A DNA stretch of 14,872 nucleotides. Origin: JAENVT01 sp031404635. GTDB lineage: Bacteria; Actinomycetota; Acidimicrobiia; Acidimicrobiales; Ilumatobacteraceae. Within the stretch, counting starts at the first letter, position 1; each line of letters opens with the position of its first letter. The notes under the pieces were generated by a model. That model had not been told where the DNA came from and did no database searches. It saw nothing but the letters and a program-made list of their open reading frames with translations. Both the position numbers and the translations under genes were made by a program. Below are positions 12,438-14,872 of the stretch, in pieces. The stretch covers positions 1 to 14,872 of the forward strand of contig JANNHY010000109.1 of assembly GCA_031404635.1 (NCBI GenBank), given 5' to 3'.

Positions 12438-13799
12438 TCATGGCGATGCCTGTTGGCGGGGTGCTGCAAAGTGATGGCCGAACCACAGTACGGCTGCGTC
12501 GGCAACCTTCTCCAACGCTCCCGGCTCCTCGAACAGATGGGTGGCGCCAGGCACGATCAGCACCTGGTGCTCGCAGCTGAGTGATCTGGCTGCCTCGCGA
12601 TTCAGTTCGACCACGACATCGTCGTTGCCGCCGACGATCAGTAAGGTCGCCGCGGACACTTTGCCGAGATATGCACTGGCGAGATCCGGTCGGCCACCTC
12701 GAGAAACCACGGCGGCAATTTCGGCTGTGGGATCGGCCGCGGCGTGCAGGGCCGCAGCCGCGCCGGTACTCGCTCCGAAGTACCCGATCGGAAGACCGGC
12801 GACTTCCGGGAGCGATCGCACGGCGTCTGTCGCAATGCGCAGGCGATCGGCGAGCATCTTTACCTGGAATACGTTCTCCCGAAGCCGAGCCTCCTGTGTC
12901 GTCAGCAGATCGAGCAGCAAGGTAGCCAGCCCTGCTTGGTGCAGACGCTCGGCCACCCACCGATTGCGGGGGCTGTGCCGGCTGCTTCCGCTTCCGTGGG
13001 CAAACACCACCGTGCCGATCGGTGACGGAGGAACGATCAGGTCGCCGACGATTTCAAGCGCGCCGAGCGGGATTGTGATCTCCCGAATTGGCAGCGTCGA
13101 TCGCTCGATCGGAAGGTTCGCAGCCGGCACTCCGGTGGTGGTCGCGGCCTTGAGTAGATTCAGCACCTCGTCTTCGCTGACCGCCTCGAAATGGCGGTAC
13201 CAGGTACCTACGGCCCAGAACGGATCGGGTTGGCTGAGGCACACAACCCTGTCAGCCTCCGACCTCAACATCTCGACGACCTCGGGTGGTGCGACCGGCG
13301 TCGCCACGGTGACGTCTTGTGCGCCATTGGCCCGAGCCACGCGTATCGCGGCACGAATCGTTGCTCCGGTGGCGATGCCATCGTCGACGATGACCGCCGA
13401 GCGACCGACCAACGGTTCGCGGGTTCGCACCGAGCGAATTTGCCGGAGCCTTCGATCGAGTTCCGCTCGTTCGCGTGATTCGACCTGGCTCAGCTCGTGC
13501 TCGCTGACATTGGCGGCGCGGACGACATCGTGATTGACGACGACGGTGCCGCCCTCTCCGATCGCGCCCATCGCCAGCTCGGGTTGGTAGGGGACCCCGA
13601 GCTTGCGTACGACTATGACGTCGAGTGGGGCGCCGAGTGCCTCGGCAACCTTGGCCGCGACAGGTAGCCCGCCGCGTGGCAGCGCCAGTACGACCGGGTG
13701 ATCGAGCTCGGCCTTGGCCACTTCGACGCCCAGGAGCGCACCCGCCGACTGGCGGTCGCTGAAGACATGACGGTCCGCGTTGCTCCTCACGACCTTCAC
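12438..13799 (-). CDS. Phosphoribosyltransferase-alpha/beta hydrolase (dienelactone hydrolase-like) fusion
   Basis: A 453-residue two-domain protein. The N-terminal PRTase domain (about 12-215) has ALPRGGLPVAA at 39-49, VVRKLGVP at 63-70 and the PRPP-binding loop VIVDDGIATGAT (136-147). The C-terminal hydrolase (about 235-445) has an oxyanion-type block VFAHGSGSSRHS (265-276), nucleophile S344 in GASTG, an acid at D393/D394 in GGNDD, and H421 in ATHLFEEPG, so the triad looks complete. From memory the architecture matches M. tuberculosis Rv0571c, a DosR-regulon member of unknown reaction. Linking of PRPP chemistry and ester or lactone hydrolysis is not understood. The start is GTG 13799, or GTG 13790, for which a weak DosR-like site is centred 43.5 bp upstream. 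It follows the phosphorylase gene after 84 bp. Confidence 0.9.
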   Translation of the reverse strand: MKVVRSNADRHVFSDRQSAGALLGVEVAKAELDHPVVLALPRGGLPVAAKVAEALGAPLDVIVVRKLGVPYQPELAMGAIGEGGTVVVNHDVVRAANVSEHELSQVESRERAELDRRLRQIRSVRTREPLVGRSAVIVDDGIATGATIRAAIRVARANGAQDVTVATPVAPPEVVEMLRSEADRVVCLSQPDPFWAVGTWYRHFEAVSEDEVLNLLKAATTTGVPAANLPIERSTLPIREITIPLGALEIVGDLIVPPSPIGTVVFAHGSGSSRHSPRNRWVAERLHQAGLATLLLDLLTTQEARLRENVFQVKMLADRLRIATDAVRSLPEVAGLPIGYFGASTGAAAALHAAADPTAEIAAVVSRGGRPDLASAYLGKVSAATLLIVGGNDDVVVELNREAARSLSCEHQVLIVPGATHLFEEPGALEKVADAAVLWFGHHFAAPRQQASP

Positions 13800-13826
13800 T
13801 CTCGCCTCCGGCCGAGCCGCTGGGTA

Positions 13827-13840
13827 GGGGCCTTGGACTC
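13827..13840 (-). promoter_or_regulatory. Weak DosR-like site upstream of the phosphoribosyltransferase gene
   Basis: GAGTCCAAGGCCCC on the minus strand has the G-N-CCC half but a poor GGGAC half. Its centre is 43.5 bp before the in-frame GTG at 13790, and GAGAGT sits 7 nt before that codon. It is reported because of spacing; the motif alone would not convince. The rest of the 84-bp gap shows nothing else. Confidence 0.28.
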
Positions 13841-13883
13841 TTTGCGGAGAGTCGATGTGACCGACGGCGAGGTTAAGTTGCGG

Positions 13884-14872
13884 CTACGCGGTGATCCGGG
13901 CGGCGACGACCGGGTTAGGTGAGATCGCAGCATCGCCGATCGAGCAGGCCGCCCGTAGGGCATTGGCGGCGACCATCGCTTCTGACTCGGTGCGGGAGTG
14001 AACGATGGCGAGAGGCCGTTCGTGGTCGACGTACTCACCGACGCCAGCCACGTCGGTGAACCCGACTGCATGGTCGATCTCGTCCTCCACACCTATGCGC
14101 CCACCCCCGAGGGCGACGACGGCCATCCCTATGGATCGGGTGTCGATGGCCTGGATGTAGCCGCTGTGGCTCGGGTCGATCCGCAGTGTGACGGCCGCCG
14201 AGCGCAGGTGCGCAGCCGGGTCTTGCAACAGGTCACCGGGCCCGCCGAGTGCTATCACCATTTCCTGGAATCGCTCCGCGGCTGCGCCGGTTCCACGAGC
14301 GGAAACCAGCTGGCTGGTCGCCGACTCGATGTCGGTGGCTAGGCCACCGAGCATCAGCATCTCCGCCCCGAGGGCAAGCACGACCTCGGTCAGTCTGGGA
14401 TCGTCGCCGGAGCCGACCAGCCAGTCGACCGTTTCGCGCACTTCGAGGGCATTGCCGACAGTACGCCCGAGCACCTGGTTCATGTCGGTAAGCAATGCGC
14501 TCGTCACCAGCCCGGCGCTGCGGGCCACGGCGACGATGCTGCGCGCCAGTTCCTCTGCTCGGGCGAGGTCGATCATGAATGCGCCGCTGCCGAAGGTGAC
14601 ATCCATGACCAAGGCGTCGAGACCGGCGGCAAGCTTCTTGGAGAGAATCGAGGCGGTGATCAGCGGGATCGATTCCACGGTCGCAGTGACGTCGCGAATC
14701 GCATACAGCCGGCCGTCGGCGGGTGCCAGGTCGGATGTCTGGCCGATGATTGCGCAGCCGACATCGGCGACGACTTTCTGAAAGAGGTCAATGTCGGGCC
14801 GGGTGCGGTAACCGGGGATGCTCTCCAGCTTGTCGAGCGTGCCACCTGTGTGCCCCAAGCCTCGACCGGAGA
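13884..14872 (-). CDS. Thymidine/pyrimidine-nucleoside phosphorylase, 5' part outside the window
   Basis: C-terminal three quarters of a nucleoside phosphorylase that cleaves thymidine, deoxyuridine or uridine with phosphate to a base and (deoxy)ribose-1-phosphate. The frame is open to the window edge and starts in the family signature SGRGLGHTGGTLDKLE, so the N-terminal phosphate-binding domain is missing only because of the window boundary. Catalytic residues matching E. coli DeoA R171, S186 and K190 appear with the same spacing (codons near 14696, 14651 and 14639: YAIRDVTATVES, ITASILSKK). LVMDVTFGSGAFM and a C-terminal PYNP domain (VGEYVDHERPLAIVHSRTE) follow. TP and PyNP cannot be separated from this part. 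It precedes the phosphoribosyltransferase fusion on the same strand, hinting at pentose-phosphate or nucleotide salvage during dormancy. Confidence 0.92.
   Translation of the reverse strand, partial: SGRGLGHTGGTLDKLESIPGYRTRPDIDLFQKVVADVGCAIIGQTSDLAPADGRLYAIRDVTATVESIPLITASILSKKLAAGLDALVMDVTFGSGAFMIDLARAEELARSIVAVARSAGLVTSALLTDMNQVLGRTVGNALEVRETVDWLVGSGDDPRLTEVVLALGAEMLMLGGLATDIESATSQLVSARGTGAAAERFQEMVIALGGPGDLLQDPAAHLRSAAVTLRIDPSHSGYIQAIDTRSIGMAVVALGGGRIGVEDEIDHAVGFTDVAGVGEYVDHERPLAIVHSRTESEAMVAANALRAACSIGDAAISPNPVVAARITA

Noticed and set aside
12382..12960. N-terminal extension of the PAS-pseudokinase upstream to 12960
   Set aside because: It runs through the hydrolase domain of the upstream gene in another frame and has no domain similarity.

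Overview
The window reads as chromosomal DNA of a high-GC actinobacterium. A free-living Acidimicrobiia-like organism is my guess, from the cytochrome P450, the SDR/AKR enzymes, apparently leaderless genes, and a DevR/DosR-type regulator outside an obvious mycobacterial context. Coding density is very high and no stretch over 300 bases lacks a gene. I saw no RNA gene, CRISPR array, transposase or sign of recent insertion.

Left part (1-5220), metabolic genes. A PlsC-type acyltransferase is followed, with a 1-nt overlap, by a MarR regulator. These converge on a P450 / class I amidotransferase pair on the minus strand, which is coupled by an ATGA overlap. The P450 is divergent from an SDR - aldo/keto reductase pair on the plus strand. 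The 117-bp divergent region holds a 15-bp palindrome, an 11-bp-period direct repeat and candidate -10 elements placed for leaderless transcripts.

Right part (5250-14872), a dormancy/hypoxia-type island. In order: a DUF2231 membrane protein, a tandem-domain universal stress protein, a PAS histidine kinase with a DevS-like HisKA_3/ATPase core, a convergent response regulator that closely resembles mycobacterial DevR (DosR), a formate/nitrite-type channel, a divergent DUF4389 membrane protein, a second LuxR-type response regulator, a convergent PAS protein with a degenerate kinase dimerisation segment, a phosphoribosyltransferase-alpha/beta hydrolase fusion (an architecture I recall from the M. 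tuberculosis DosR regulon), and the C-terminal part of a thymidine/pyrimidine nucleoside phosphorylase running off the window.

The most notable signal is non-coding. Five 14-bp motifs resembling the DosR box (GGGACTTNNGNCCC type) precede the USP, DevR-like, channel, PAS-pseudokinase and phosphoribosyltransferase genes. Their centres lie 42.5-43.5 bp from a plausible start codon, and in four cases an xAxxxT hexamer lies 6-7 nt before that codon. This predicts a local DevR-like regulon with leaderless transcripts. Within it sits an apparently phosphorylation-impaired second module: a PAS protein without phospho-His or ATPase domain, facing a receiver that lacks one acidic-pocket residue. The sequence suggests the arrangement, but function is inference.
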